64,000 nt of DNA from Nematostella vectensis (GCF_932526225.1 NC_064047.1:8979994-9043993); one strand, 5' to 3'. Positions 12,201 through 21,610 are shown, numbered from the stretch's first letter. A program made the numbers and translations. Notes: a model not told the origin generated them from the letters alone.

Positions 12201-15200
12201 GGAAATTTACCAGCTTTCTCAAGACTTTGTCTTGATGGACACGATGTTGACTATGTCGCACTGCAAGCAATCCTATCGAAACACCCATTTTCATTTGCTC
12301 CACATTGAACATCAAGGGTTTCGGGATTTGGAGACTTACTAATCATACTGAGCTTGAATGCAAACTCACAATGCGAACACGCGCTACCGTGGCCACCTCC
12401 ACAGTTTTGTGAAGTAGACCAATAAGGATGCAAGCCACGTACCTATCTGATTGAGATGAACTTCAATAGTCAACCAGCGTTCAAGTTCAGCGTTCAATAA
12501 AAACTGTGATTATCGCACGCTAACTGGCTGGATTTCTGAAAGCGTTGCCGCGCGTTGCGCTATGAAAAAATGAAACGAGGGTCGTAACTATAGTGGTTAT
12601 CTGCAGTTCTGGTTACCACAGATTCAAATTTCAACCATTTTTTTCAGGAGTTGGGGGTGGTGTTCGATTTAACAATTCCGGTTTTACATTGTGGTTGCTT
12701 GTGAGAGTGGTTGGCAAGGAGATCGTACCTGATTGTAATCGCGCCATTGGAGTGTTGTCTGATAGCAGCAGTAGCTCAATTTTGAGATAATGACCAGCGG
12801 GATGAGGGTGTTCCTGGAAAAGAGAAATTAAAACAGGCAAGCAACAACGTTCATGTAAGCCAACATAGACTAATAGACTAGAACATAGAAATAATAAAAA
12901 TATGTGTGCTTTTAGGATGACACTTTATGAAACATAAGAGGTAAGGGACGGAATTTACAGAAGTTGTTCGGGAGTAGAGCTGTCAACCTGATCAGTATGC
13001 TAAAAATAAAACCGTCGTCGGCAGTTTTCGACTGGAAGGCCGGCTCTGATGAAAAAAAATTCAGTACCACTGCGAACTAGGAAGAGCTTCCTAAAAGAAA
13101 ATGGTCCGCTAAATTGGTAAACGAAGCCCCCCGCTCAAAATCCTGGCTACTGGCCTGGGGTGCGGTCACAGGCGTAGGTTTTATGCGTCTCAGTGATTCT
13201 TTTACGTCTCTATATTTCGGATTACTGCTGTCACAGAAGAAATAATAAGACTAAGTTACATATATGTTAGCTTGGAGGACAGCGATGAGGGGTCAGTATT
13301 TTTCCACTAGACCGCTTACGAGTGTGTGCAAGAGCTAACAATGCAATCACATAAAAGTACATACATTCAAGCAAATTTGGAAACTGATTGAGAAGTTAAT
13401 TAATAGGAAGTGGGCGGTATATGGATATATGGAAAGTCAAAGAAAATAGTACTTACAGCATTGGCGAGACCTGGAAAAAAAAAGAATACACAGAATTACA
13501 ATTAAAATTTCTTTTTTCCATTGTCCAGCCCATATTAATGTTTTTGAAACTGGGTACAAGTTATTATGGGTGGACTTTAAAAGCACACTAGCATACACAC
13601 ATTGGCACCAGTCGGGCCAAGACGGGACGCTAGCACAGTCTATTACCCGTCCAGTTCGGCAACCATGGACAGCTGTTTCGTCCTTATTAGGACTCGTCAG
13701 CATGGCATAGCCGGTTTGCCTCAGTTAAACTTCATCGGCAAAAAAACTGCAGGACGACTTCGACTCGAACGAAGTGCTTTAAACCACAGCTCAGATCCAT
13801 GTGAGATCTAGAACTGCGACCGGGCTAGCGTGATGCCAATTGTGACCTTTGCCTTGAGGTCAGACAAGCAAAGCTGTACCAGTAATATTTGCTGATGTAC
13901 AGTAAGCGTTGTTTGCACGGGGCTTTAAAAATCGACTTAAGGGTACAAACCAACAGCATTTAGGGCCTTCTGTAGATGCTCTTTACTATCCCACTTGAGA
14001 TAAGCATTAGCTATCAGACGAAGTGTGGTAGCCTGTAAACAACGTAGTACAATACATGAGTATCCTGTCCTATTTACTGATAATGTCCCGTATTACATGG
14101 GTCTTACTGACAAAGTGTGTGGGCTGTAAGGGACTTAAGGGAGTAATAGTTTTTTAATTGTTCATAATTCTGACCTGCTTTTTGTGTCCAACAGGAGCCT
14201 TTCCCTTACCAAGTTCCAAACTTTCCCTAAAATAAAACATCAGAGAAGAGGGATTTGAGTGACATCACATAAACAACAACAGGAAACACATAACAAGATT
14301 AAAACAATCACATCTTTTTTTTTAAGAAATAACACAATAAACAAAACATCCACAAAGCCATTCGTCGCCCTGCTAAGTATATGCAGCGGGGATGATGAGT
14401 TAGAAGGGTATGCATACAACGTAGCTATGCCGTTCTTGTCATATGGCTTATGTCTGATCAAGGAACACTGCTTGGGGTCACTTTTTTATGTGGAGTGAGA
14501 AAACCAGAAAATTCGGAGAAAACTCGGCCCATTAAAGCACCAATCCTAAGAAACCCAGGGGCCGGTTGCACGAAGCCTGAATAAATTATCTGCCGGATAG
14601 GCGCTACCCGCCGGATAAAATCCCTATCTAGCATATAGTTATCTGCAGGATAAAATAGCGTTGCAAAAAACGTTGATAGAACGCAGGATAACTATTCGCC
14701 GACTAGCCATCATTTACCACTAAATGGCTTCCAGTTACCATTGAAAATATGCAAAGCGCGCGCGCTGTTTTCCCTTCAAACAAAATGGGGGCCGTAGCAA
14801 TAGCTTCAGAAAGTACCAGAGAGAAAACAAATAGTTTATCGAGGCAAAGTGCATGTAAGTCATGGAATGATCACAGGGGATAGTGCTTAGCTTCTTCCTG
14901 TCTTTGGGAGTCACATTTCCCGACAGAACGGACAATATAGATTGATTCCGAAACCCAGTAATGAGAGGTTCTATTCATACATATTTTTGTTCTTCTTGGT
15001 TGCATAATGAGCATAATTTACATCCGTTGTTGTTTTCCTTTTGTTCTCTATATCTGTTTTTGGCTGCGTGTATTTTTTGTTCACAGGTTTTTGTACTTTC
15101 ACACACTACTATTCCCTATCATATTTCTAATGGTCCAATAGGGGACTTGAGCTAAAGGATCACGTTACCTCTCTGGGTGGCAAATTCAAAACTAATAATC

Positions 15201-18200
15201 AAACAAAAAAAAACAGAATTTACTGCACCCGTCACAACAAAGAATTCCGAGAAAAAAATAATTCGGGAAAAGAGGGATACAGATGCCAGATGCTGGCGAA
15301 CCCTGAGGAGGTATCATCAATTACCTTAGCCACTCAATGCAATCTTCATATTCCCTCCTGTTGTAAGTCGTAACACCAAAGTTGTAGCACAGACGAGACA
15401 ATGTTGCATTCTGTAAAACATGATTAAGATGAAAATGCACACTAGAGAATCATTATCATGCAAAGGACATTCCCAAAGTTAGCTTACCAGTAGGCTTTGA
15501 TAGTTTTTTCCAGCACAAAACCCCAAATACGCGGAGTTCGCATACCACGGCCACCCCAAAGTGTACCTACCTCTTTGGGAAGTTTCACAAGAAAAGCTTT
15601 TGCTTTTTCAATACATTCAAGAGCACTGTTATTGTTTCCAAGAGACATAGCCTAATGAAAGCCAAAAAAAAGCGTTAGTAACATCATAGTGCTGCTTATT
15701 ATTCTACATCATTATCATTATCATAACTATCAACAAGCATATTTTTCAAGAGCTCACTATGGAGAAATTGGGCAACCACTCCCTGCTTCTATTTAAAACT
15801 TGATTGATTATTGTCACCACCACCAGTACCACTTAAAAACTTGATTGATTATTGTCACCACTCACCACCACCACTTTAAAACTTGATTGATTATTGTCAC
15901 CACCCACCACCACCACTTTAAAACTTGATTGATTATTGTCACCACCCACCACCACCACTTAAAAACTTGATTGATTATTGTCACCACCCACCACCACCAC
16001 TTAAAAACTTGATTGATTGTCACCACCCACCACCACCACTTTAAAACTTGATTGATTATTGTCACCACCACCACCACCACTTTAAAACTTGATTGATTAT
16101 TGTCACCACCCACCACCACCACAATTATCATTAACTATCATCATCATCATCATCATCACCATCATCATTACTACTATCATCATCATCACCACAACATTCA
16201 TAACCAATATTAAGCAGAATAACTACCATAATCAACACCATCATCATCAAAACCATAATCATTATCATCATCATCTCCACCAACAACAACAAAAACAAGA
16301 ACAATGCCAACAACATTGCTGAAGAAAATCTTTTTTTACTTATTCTCTCAGTTTTCTCTTCACTCACAGCTTCAGCCATGTCACTGAACACCCTGAACAT
16401 GTAGCCATAACTTTCCGCCTGCTGTCTCCCACAGTCTTCAGAAAGTGCTCCAGATGACGACCACAGCTTTTGCAAGTTGTCCCAGCACTGAATCAACAAG
16501 GCAACATTTAAGAAGATTGTTGTCATAAAAAAGCACAAAAGTCAGCTAACACAATTTTCACAGGGAAGTGTGGCCTTGTAATTAACTGTTTTTAAAGTTT
16601 TGGGATTTTGGGGAGCAAGCAAGCAAGCAAACCCCATTTTTACCTCGTTTGCCATTGTAAGGGAGCTTTCGGCCATGGAAGGATTTTCACAGTCTGATAT
16701 AAAGAATCAATGTTCAGTGTTCTACATTTCGCAGAGCTCTCTGAAATGACCTACACACTTTTGTCTTATTGGTTTATTTTGTTATGTCCATTTTGCATAT
16801 ACATTTGGTTGTTTTTTTCATGCCTTTGCCTTTTCCCCTTATCTCTTACCACCGATTATCGCTTCATCTGGGGTAAACTATCCTTCCTGTCTTGTTAACG
16901 TTTCAGCGTCATCTCCACTCTCACCGCGCCCCCTTTGTCGCCTCCCGCGCCCCTACTTCATCTTCTTCTCGCCGTTTTACTAGCATCATTTTCCATTGTC
17001 CGCAATACTTCCTTTCACCGCTACAGTATTTTATATTTTTCTCGGCGTTTTCGCAACACTCATTCAATCTCTATTATTATTTAATTTCGCCTGTCAATCA
17101 TACCACTTACACACTTCATTAGATACATACCTCCACACATACCTCACCCTCTCCATTACCGCTCACCATTTCCTCTCTACAATCTAAACACTTTTCTTTC
17201 TCTTACCCTACATATTACTTTCCTACCCTACACACAACACACTTTCTCAAAAACACTACACAGTCTCGTCACAATATCCCCGCTCATCATTCTGTTCACA
17301 CTCGTATTATCCCCCTTCATCAGATTTCACTAATGCCGCCATCACCTCTTCACATCCGCTACACAACACTCGCCACAAGTTACCGATTTTAACTGTTTCA
17401 ATCTCCACATAATACCATATTTACTAACTACCTTCTCCACTCAACCAAAAATAACCCTTTATTCATAACTCTCATGTCGTTTTATTATCAATCCCATCTC
17501 TTATAACAACCTTAACTCGTCGTCTCATATCCATAATCTTAACCACCCGAACATAACTTGATAACCCTATCACCCCTTCCCCTTCCTTCACACTGCAACT
17601 TCACAAACATAAACTAAGTTTCACCATTCGCTACACAACCACCTCTCCACCTACTTATCTCAACCTATCACCATCTTTATCTTCTATCACCGCCTTCCTA
17701 TATACTACAATACCACACCCACTCACTCTCTCATAACGATATATTATCACCCACATTTACACCATAACCTCACAAATTTTAAATCGACCTCCGCACCACT
17801 ACCATTTTAACACACACAGACCCATCACGCTAAATTATAAGCCTTATCTACTCCACATCCCCCCTCACCACAACTCTTACCTATACATCGTACCAATTTT
17901 TCCCCACCAACACAGCCATTAGCCATCTCTCTACCACACCATATTATTATTTTTTTTTCTTTTTCACCTACCCACCACACTATCACAACCTATTCTATAG
18001 TCCCACTTTATCTTTTCACCACCCTCCACCACCTACTAGTCTAACCTATCCACCTTTTCACCGTAATTACATTACTACCATCTCCACTCTACATTACCTT
18101 ATTAGCCATCCTTCACCATCACCCTCCAACATCACCACACCGTATGATCACACCCACCTCACTACCACACCACTTTAGGCCCCTACGTCTTGGTACGAAT

Positions 18201-21200
18201 ACCCGATCCAAACCAAAAAAAAGTGAAAGACTTTTTTTATTGACTCTTAATTTTTCTTTCTCTAATCGTGTTTGTGTGTGTGTTTTTATGTAAAGTATGA
18301 AAAAAATTGGAAACTCTCCAAACAGACATTTAAATATTAATTAACCTGTCAGTGCTATCAAATATGTAATTTTTTGTTAAGATGTAGGGTGGTCCGTCTT
18401 GTATAAACCTTGTGGTTTCTTACAGGCATTCTTGTCACTCTCTGTAGAATCCTTACTATTATCCTTAAAAATTTAAAAATTGTACTTTAAGTGAAAAAAT
18501 AAAATAAACATACGCATATGTTATTCAGCACTGTCGATTAAAGATAAAAGACTATAGGTATTATACATTTTTTAACTGTTTGTATTATTTTTATCTGTAC
18601 TCTATGCCAGACCCAAAAGCACCCGCCTATTAAGAAATCACTTTAAAATCCCTCTAACCCTCCCACTTTTGGGACCATTCAGGCACTACTGTATATTACT
18701 AAAATTAAAATATAAATCTTTCCCAGTCTACACTCTTCTGGGTGTTAAGTAGGAAAATATGGTCCTTCTACCCAGAGCTCTGCATACAACATGTTTACTT
18801 TAATGAAAACAACAATTTATGAGAACCATAGCTCATCATTACAATCACACCTCTTTTTTATAGCAAGGAATAAAATGATGGGAAATAAATTAACTTTTAA
18901 TTCAGAGAGCTTATTTCTTGCTTCCTAAAAAAAAACAAGTGGTGACTTACCAAGCCATGCTCGCCCTGTCTTTGAAATCATCTGTAAAATATTTTGTTAA
19001 ATATTTAAAAATTATTTTATCTATATATTTTCAGAAAGTTTGAATTCTAAAGTTCCCAGCTTATTCTTGTGATGCCACTACACTCAGTCAATGTGGAATA
19101 AAACAAGGAAAGCAAAATGCTTACATTGTATCCTGCATTACTTAAAAATAAGTTTAAAAGTGCAATGTTGCACATTTAACCATCTAACAAAACAACTTGT
19201 CTTACTCAACGCTGAAACTCATTATTACATTACAGTTCATAGCGGAGCTCCATACCTAAGAAAAAGTGGTATACAAATCAAATATGGTAACAAATATCGA
19301 CTCGAGTTTTCGTGACGCCATGTCCGTCTGTCCATCCCTTAAAAGAATTGTATGACAACCAAACTGGGCAGGTGTCATGTATGGTCAAGGGAGGTTCAAA
19401 ACTGTGGTCACATGATTTGTGACATCATCGATGATGTCACTAGAACCAAAAATATGCTGACATCATCAAAATAAAAAAAAATATTTATATTTCACGAAGG
19501 AAACATCATATTGCAACCAAACTCGTTATGTGTCAAGGGGGATGCAACAATATGGTCACATGTTGTGTGACGTCATCGATGACTTCACTAAAAGCAAAAA
19601 ACGTGATCAAAAGCAAAAACATTAATTATATTTCTTTAAAGAAACATTGTTTCACCACCAAACTCTGTAGGTGTCATGTTGGTGTCAAGGAGGTGCTCAA
19701 ATATGGTCATGTGATTGTGATGTCATCAATGACGTCACTAGAAGCAAAATAAAAAAATCCATTCATATCTTGTGAAAGAAACATTGTATAACAACCAAAC
19801 TTGAAAATATTAAGCTGTTAGATTTAGTTAAGATTTGGTTGTTTGGAGCTCCTCTTTTGGGCAATGCCTAAATCTATATATTAGGATTTTTTTACGGACA
19901 ATGATGAAAATTTACTTCTAATTAATCTAATTACAAATAAGCCCCCCTTGTGTTTTATCGTCTCATGTACAATGCTTACCACCAGTTGCTTACGAAAGGT
20001 TGATTCTGTTGCACTGGATGCATTTGCCATTGCGTAGAGATTGCAGGCTGCATGCCGCACTAGAGAAAGATTTCATTAGTATTCTACTATATATATAGCA
20101 AAATTATTTTTCCAAATGTAATTATGCTAGGTTTATTTTCATCCGTTTGCAGTTTACACTGCAGAATTATTATGTATGATAACTTGGGTTCTAAATACAA
20201 AACAATACCTGGTTACATCACAGGGGCTTATCCAGGGTTCCCCAAAGGGAGAGGGGAAGAGAGGTACTTATGTATAAAACAGAGGGGGTGGCACCTATAT
20301 AAAAAGGGGGGACACCAAAATATGAAACAAATGGTGGGGGTAAATTTGTGAATTTTAGCTCATATCCATTTCTTAAAAAATTCAGCCTGGAATGGAAACA
20401 ATGGCCCCTCTGGATTTTTCCATCCATCCCCTTCTTCCAAAACTGCCTCTCTTACACCACATGCAAGTAAACCTGAATTACACTTTTTTTTATAAAAATC
20501 TAATTTTTAGTTGTGGCTGGGGCCGTTCATGTTCTTAAATTTCAGTGCATATAAAAATATAATACCCAATGACTTATTATGAAGAGAATTACACTAATGA
20601 TCAATAGCAATAATGAGGTTGTTACTATGGGCACAATTTGATTCTACATTTTAGAACACATCAGGACTAAAACAGAAAAAAAATTCTGCAATCTGAGCCT
20701 CGGCATGTTCTTAAAATTTGGTGAAATCTCAGGCTGGACATTCTCATATAAAAGGTTCTTATAAAAAAAGAGTATAACATTTCTAGAAATCTTAGTCTAC
20801 GGGGGAAAGGCTTACATCTTGCATTCAGATCACTCTTTGTCTTCCCTCCTGTCTTCATAGCCACTGTCAGGTTCCAAAGTGATACCGCACATGTGTGGAT
20901 GTGTATGAGAGTAGCATTATTTTCCTTGCTGTCATAGTTAAGGGTGTAAATCTCTTGGACAAGGTTTGTGATACGATCTGACATCTCCCCCAGACGTTTT
21001 TCATCTTTTTGACTCTGACCAAGGTCTTTGACAAGTGCTAGACAAAGAATTAGTGTTGATTGATTTGTTTATCAAATCATGACTTTAGTATAAAGAGTTC
21101 CACTAGCATGGCTAAATCATTTAGTTAATGATGGCAACAGCAATTCCTACGTTACCAACGTCATTTAGCGTAATAACTTGTACAATAATGCAATAAGTCC

Positions 21201-21610
21201 AATATACTATCGTCCACTTACTAACTCGGTGCAAAATAAGAATGATTTTGTATTGCTCCTGTGTTTCAAAATAGCGGGTTTTTTAGTGTTTACTCGTACC
21301 CAGGACATTGGTACATGGCCACCACACAGGCGCCCCAAGATAAACACTGCAATATCAATCATGATAAAAAAAAATTATGTATACATTTCCTTTTCTTGTT
21401 GAAATCAAGAAGAGCTTGATATTTTTGGATTACTTATATGTTCTCAAGTTGCTTCTGTTTTTGTCCCCGAAGAGTTTTAGTAGGAAACAATGAATATGCT
21501 TAAACAAAAGCCCGAAAAATGAGTCAAATAAAAATAATCCTATTTTACTGACCTTGTAGCTGGCCGGCTGCCTGACCAATATCTCTCAGGGACTTCATTT
21601 CCAATTCCAT
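87..21610 (-). CDS. TEX11: TEX11 / SPO22-ZIP4-like meiosis TPR protein, 28 coding exons read, 3' end outside the window
   Basis: Family role: TEX11 (ZIP4/Spo22 in yeast) is a TPR-repeat scaffold of the synaptonemal complex and crossover machinery in meiotic prophase nuclei. The exons read in order on the minus strand give about 789 residues; vertebrate TEX11 has roughly 930, so about 150 C-terminal residues lie beyond position 1. Landmarks matching my memory of the family, in order: an N-terminal LWNLTVA segment, RLRHAACNLY, MISKTGRAWL, LCYNFGVTTYNRREYEDC, TLRLIANAYLKWD, EAINWYNYSLSLF, an acidic linker, AEATWFMKIAWNMALD, LREFFLICYK, ILLILYEFEAKAKL and EEAWTLYQEI. The SPO22 domain should cover about residues 170-430. 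The start was chosen at 21610 (AAAATGG context, then a GT donor). Splice phases agree at nearly every junction. Not resolved: a short piece between the exons ending at 5547 and beginning at 4260, where phases do not match, and the stretch 211-1692. A head-to-head gene lies upstream. Confidence 0.93.
211..1692 (-). other. TEX11 intron 27
   Basis: Intron with short C-rich and G-rich runs. No exon could be assigned, although the frame following exon 27 stays open to about 1570. Confidence 0.6.
1693..1833 (-). CDS. TEX11: TEX11 exon 27
   Basis: 141 bases reading DSIILLILYEFEAKAKL and, later, CEAKTFETVA. CGCAG acceptor, donor GTATCA. The frame stays open down to about 1570, so a longer exon or an extra small exon there cannot be excluded. 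Confidence 0.87.
2299..2350 (-). CDS. TEX11: TEX11 exon 26
   Basis: 52 bases reading KEALSETLTHVQNCRDLC. TCCCAG acceptor, GTAAGA donor, phase 0 to 1. Confidence 0.85.
2490..2610 (-). mobile_element. Dispersed repeat, inverted partial copy
   Basis: Contains CCAGCCTGAGATTTCACCAA and, further on, CCGAGGCTCAG, the reverse complement of the element at 20680-20775. It lies in a TEX11 intron. Confidence 0.65.
2878..3720 (-). repeat. Tandem repeat made of partial copies of TEX11 exon 25 and its flanks
   Basis: Copies near 2940, 3420, 3534 and 3649 repeat the first 40-50 bases of exon 25 plus upstream intron, with unit spacing of 115-121 bases. A 36-base motif also occurs at 2878 and 3063. The copies still read FADLGAFDGAN or FADLGAIDAAN on the minus strand but lack the rest of the exon. 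Confidence 0.85.
3094..3210 (-). CDS. TEX11: TEX11 exon 25
   Basis: 117 bases reading FADLCAIDAANMSRQKNCLL and then MAAAASLQIAKE. TTGCAG acceptor, GTGGTC donor. The 5' part of this exon has been copied several times into the surrounding introns. Confidence 0.9.
3780..3850 (-). CDS. TEX11: TEX11 exon 24
   Basis: 71 bases reading AWNMALDSSESSSDLREFFL and then ICYK. TCGCAG acceptor, GTAGGT donor. AWN-x-A and REFF are family landmarks. Confidence 0.92.
4180..4260 (-). CDS. TEX11: TEX11 exon 23
   Basis: 81 bases reading LECVNKMAALGPLADVQAEA and then TWFMKI. It joins exon 24 to give WFMKIAWNMAL, the conserved W-F-x-x-x-AWN-x-A motif. Acceptor GCTGCAG, donor GTAATA. Its entry phase does not match the end of exon 22, so a tiny exon between them is missing from this model. 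Confidence 0.82.
5547..5591 (-). CDS. TEX11: TEX11 exon 22
   Basis: 45 bases reading RCLIRLKLTISETDVK. Strong TTTTTCAG acceptor, GTAAGA donor. It joins exon 21 in phase. The match to the family is short, so it is less certain than its neighbours. Confidence 0.75.
5755..6095. repeat. 106-bp tandem repeat, three copies and a partial one
   Basis: The motif ATGCCGTGACGAC starts at 5756, 5862, 5968 and 6074, exactly 106 bases apart. Copies are nearly identical. The array runs directly into the 21-bp array at the exon 21 donor. Confidence 0.9.
6096..6198 (-). repeat. 21-bp minisatellite carrying repeated splice donors
   Basis: About five units. On the minus strand each reads as codons for VITALRY around CTCAG|GTAC. 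One unit has lost a base (20 bp), and the outermost has substitutions. The rightmost unit is the end of TEX11 exon 21. Confidence 0.88.
6182..6267 (-). CDS. TEX11: TEX11 exon 21, donor inside a 21-bp minisatellite
   Basis: 86 bases reading QNNRSVAVKALDGILETSAS and then NKQVITALR. AACAG acceptor. The donor GTACGT belongs to a tandem repeat whose following copies re-create the same exon end and donor. Confidence 0.87.
6606..6727 (-). CDS. TEX11: TEX11 exon 20
   Basis: 122 bases reading AMEAIKQISQSQ, an acidic linker, then GLICLAAQLSLE. TTCTAG acceptor, GTAGAC donor. Confidence 0.9.
6740..7130. repeat. Degenerate minisatellite in a TEX11 intron
   Basis: Imperfect units of about 35-40 bases built on phrases such as GTGTTTCACGAGT and TTTTCCAGGAAAGTCCC. 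Divergent, so probably old. Confidence 0.65.
7139..7241 (-). CDS. TEX11: TEX11 exon 19
   Basis: 103 bases reading ASKAAAEAQRIEPNSPIVHF and then FQFKIALMEGDDNK. CTTTAG acceptor, GTGCAC donor. Confidence 0.9.
7390..7570. repeat. Simple (TTGATTGA)-type repeat
   Basis: Degenerate run of TTGATTGATT and TGACTGATTG words in the intron between TEX11 exons 18 and 19. Confidence 0.6.
7583..7627 (-). CDS. TEX11: TEX11 exon 18
   Basis: 45 bases reading RNKCSCYTMLQDLKN, equivalent to the R-N-x-x-x-CY-x-x-LQ segment of vertebrate TEX11. TAAAG acceptor, GTAAGA donor, phase 0 both sides. Confidence 0.85.
7735..8001. repeat. Interrupted (GAT)n microsatellite touching the exon 17 donor
   Basis: Runs of GATGAT interrupted by AAT and GGT. 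It ends at the first intron base after TEX11 exon 17. Confidence 0.85.
8002..8100 (-). CDS. TEX11: TEX11 exon 17
   Basis: 99 bases reading AKEYQEAINWYNYSLSLFNS onward, the best TPR-like block of the gene. The donor GTAGGT is followed directly by a long (ATC)n-type microsatellite. Confidence 0.93.
8549..8634 (-). CDS. TEX11: TEX11 exon 16
   Basis: 86 bases reading GHNTGQQLSPDICKMFHLLL and then WEKAANLYE. The WEKAA-x-x-x-E motif agrees with the family. CCTAG acceptor, GTAAGC donor. Confidence 0.9.
8711..8774 (-). CDS. TEX11: TEX11 exon 15
   Basis: 64 bases reading ELLLQNNQDQEAKDLVEDCI. TTCCAG acceptor, GTATGA donor. Confidence 0.9.
9142..9184. repeat. Perfect 20-bp palindrome with a 3-base loop
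   Basis: Left arm CTTCATAGAGTTTTGAAAAC, spacer AAG, then its exact reverse complement. It lies in a TEX11 intron. Confidence 0.95.
9618..9752. mobile_element. Foldback (MITE-like) element
   Basis: Inverted arms of about 33 bases, at about 9621-9653 and 9716-9749, built on CGGCGGATAATGTCCAAGG, enclose a 60-base loop. The family is not identified. Confidence 0.65.
10578..10665 (-). CDS. TEX11: TEX11 exon 14
   Basis: 88 bases reading TDLALNCLQTLATRFKNSPD and then LAKIQLQHV. TTATAG acceptor, GTAATT donor. Confidence 0.9.
11062..11143 (-). CDS. TEX11: TEX11 exon 13
   Basis: 82 bases reading AFEEALNLPDLTAQIGLSLA and then QLATRYKR. Joins exon 12 in phase 1. Donor GTAGGT. Confidence 0.9.
11390..11466 (-). 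other. Possible tRNA-derived SINE head
   Basis: On the minus strand TGGTGCAGTTGG resembles a tRNA A box, followed about 40 bases later by a poor B-box-like GGGTATCG. There is no convincing cloverleaf, so it is not called as a tRNA gene. Confidence 0.3.
11575..11700. mobile_element. Probable retroelement end fragment
   Basis: Contains GACGTTTCGAGATTTAGCCC followed by TTCGTCGGAGC, a phrase of the type found at ends of Penelope or CR1-like retroelements. No coding sequence is attached. Confidence 0.45.
11849..12094. mobile_element. 246-bp MITE with TTAA target duplication
   Basis: Inverted ends AGCCGCATTGTCACCAGTTT followed by ACTT and CGG, about 28 bases, with one difference. TTAA flanks both sides (11845-11848 and 12095-12098). 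TTAA duplication is the mark of piggyBac or Kolobok families. Confidence 0.85.
12439..12728. other. TEX11 intron sequence without recognised features
   Basis: Part of the 1.6-kb intron between exons 12 and 13. No exon is needed here, because exons 12 and 13 join in phase. Confidence 0.5.
12729..12813 (-). CDS. TEX11: TEX11 exon 12
   Basis: 85 bases reading EHPHPAGHYLKIELLLLSDN and then TPMARLQS. TTCCAG acceptor, GTACGA donor. Confidence 0.9.
13457..13470 (-). CDS. TEX11: TEX11 exon 11, 14-base microexon
   Basis: Only 14 bases, encoding GLANA across its junctions. It has a clean TTCCAG acceptor and GTAAGT donor. It restores the frame between exons 10 and 12 and fills exactly the residues present in vertebrate TEX11 at this point. 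Confidence 0.85.
13951..14032 (-). CDS. TEX11: TEX11 exon 10
   Basis: 82 bases reading ATTLRLIANAYLKWD and then HLQKALNAV. The LRL-x-A-x-x-YL-x-WD motif is a family hallmark. Weak donor GTTTGT. Confidence 0.9.
14175..14226 (-). CDS. TEX11: TEX11 exon 9
   Basis: 52 bases reading ESLELGKGKAPVGHKKQ. The split arginine codon joins exon 8. Donor GTCAGA. Confidence 0.88.
15325..15410 (-). CDS. TEX11: TEX11 exon 8
   Basis: 86 bases reading NATLSRLCYNFGVTTYNRRE and then YEDCIEWL. The LCYNFGV-x-T signature is strongly conserved in TEX11. Confidence 0.93.
15491..15550. mobile_element. Partial copy of the 36.8-kb foldback MITE
   Basis: GTAGGCTTTGATAG and CGGAGTTCGCATACCAC match one arm and the loop of the element at 36843-36960, with several substitutions. 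Confidence 0.6.
15571..15651 (-). CDS. TEX11: TEX11 exon 7
   Basis: 81 bases reading AMSLGNNNSALECIEKAKAF onward, a TPR-type helix pair. ATTAG acceptor, GTAGGT donor. Confidence 0.9.
15783..16125. repeat. 43-45-bp minisatellite, about eight copies
   Basis: The unit is built from TTGATTGATTATTGTCACCA followed by CCCACCACCACCACTT. Copies differ by small indels. It lies in the intron between TEX11 exons 6 and 7. Confidence 0.92.
16136..16310. repeat. (ATC)n microsatellite with interruptions
   Basis: ATCATCATC runs mixed with ACC and AAC triplets, next to the preceding minisatellite. Confidence 0.85.
16368..16487 (-). CDS. TEX11: TEX11 exon 6
   Basis: 120 bases, phase 0 to 0, from CWDNLQKLWSSS to MFRVFSDMAEA. 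Donor GTGAGT was chosen over a later GTAAAA because only this one keeps exon 7 in frame. Confidence 0.87.
16644..16693 (-). CDS. TEX11: TEX11 exon 5
   Basis: 50 bases reading DCENPSMAESSLTMANE. Acceptor TATCAG, donor GTAAAA. It lies 2.3 kb from exon 4, across the G-depleted tract. Confidence 0.88.
16885..18180. other. 1.3-kb G-depleted tract in a TEX11 intron
   Basis: The plus strand is almost only C, T and A. Many 60-base lines contain zero to two G. The words are CCACC, CTCAC, TTCAC and TACAC. No open frame, no clear period and no inverted ends. Composition returns to normal after about 18185. Origin unknown, perhaps an old satellite or a transposon remnant. Confidence 0.75.
18951..18981 (-). 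CDS. TEX11: TEX11 exon 4
   Basis: A 31-base exon reading MISKTGRAWL. The KTGR-x-W motif is conserved in the family. TTACAG acceptor, GTAAGT donor. Confidence 0.9.
19345..19830. repeat. About 145-bp tandem repeat, three to four copies
   Basis: Each unit carries AACCAAACT, GTGTCA, CACATG, and TGACATCATCGATGATGTCA or a variant. Copies start near 19350, 19500, 19645 and 19785. Confidence 0.8.
19980..20059 (-). CDS. TEX11: TEX11 exon 3
   Basis: 80 bases. With the last base of exon 2 it reads LRHAACNLYAMANASS. CTAG acceptor, GTAAGC donor, phase 1 to 0. Confidence 0.9.
20500..20775. mobile_element. Dispersed repeat, copy 1
   Basis: Shares TTTAGAACACATCA and TTGGTGAAATCTCAGGCTGG with copies at 25765-26730 and, inverted, at about 2490-2610. 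The family is not identified. Confidence 0.7.
20816..21037 (-). CDS. TEX11: TEX11 exon 2
   Basis: 222 bases between a TCTAG acceptor and a GTAAGC donor. Reads ALVKDLGQSQKDEKRLGEM through VSLWNLTVAMKTGG. The LWN-x-x-V signature is typical of TEX11 N-termini. Confidence 0.88.
21553..21610 (-). CDS. TEX11: TEX11 exon 1 (start codon)
   Basis: Encodes MELEMKSLRDIGQAAGQLQ plus one base. The donor GTCAGT follows. The ATG has A at -3 and G at +4. No other in-frame ATG upstream looks better than this cluster. Confidence 0.8.

Noticed and set aside
12251-12480. Possible extra TEX11 exon on the minus strand
   Set aside because: Exons 12 and 13 join directly in phase and match the family without any extra residues.
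15783-16125. CRISPR-like regular repeats
   Set aside because: The units are directly adjacent without unique spacers, in an animal intron. It is a minisatellite.
15862-16322. Open frames rich in Lys-Trp-Trp-Trp and Thr/Ile/His repeats
   Set aside because: These are translations of the minisatellite and the ATC microsatellite inside a TEX11 intron, not proteins.
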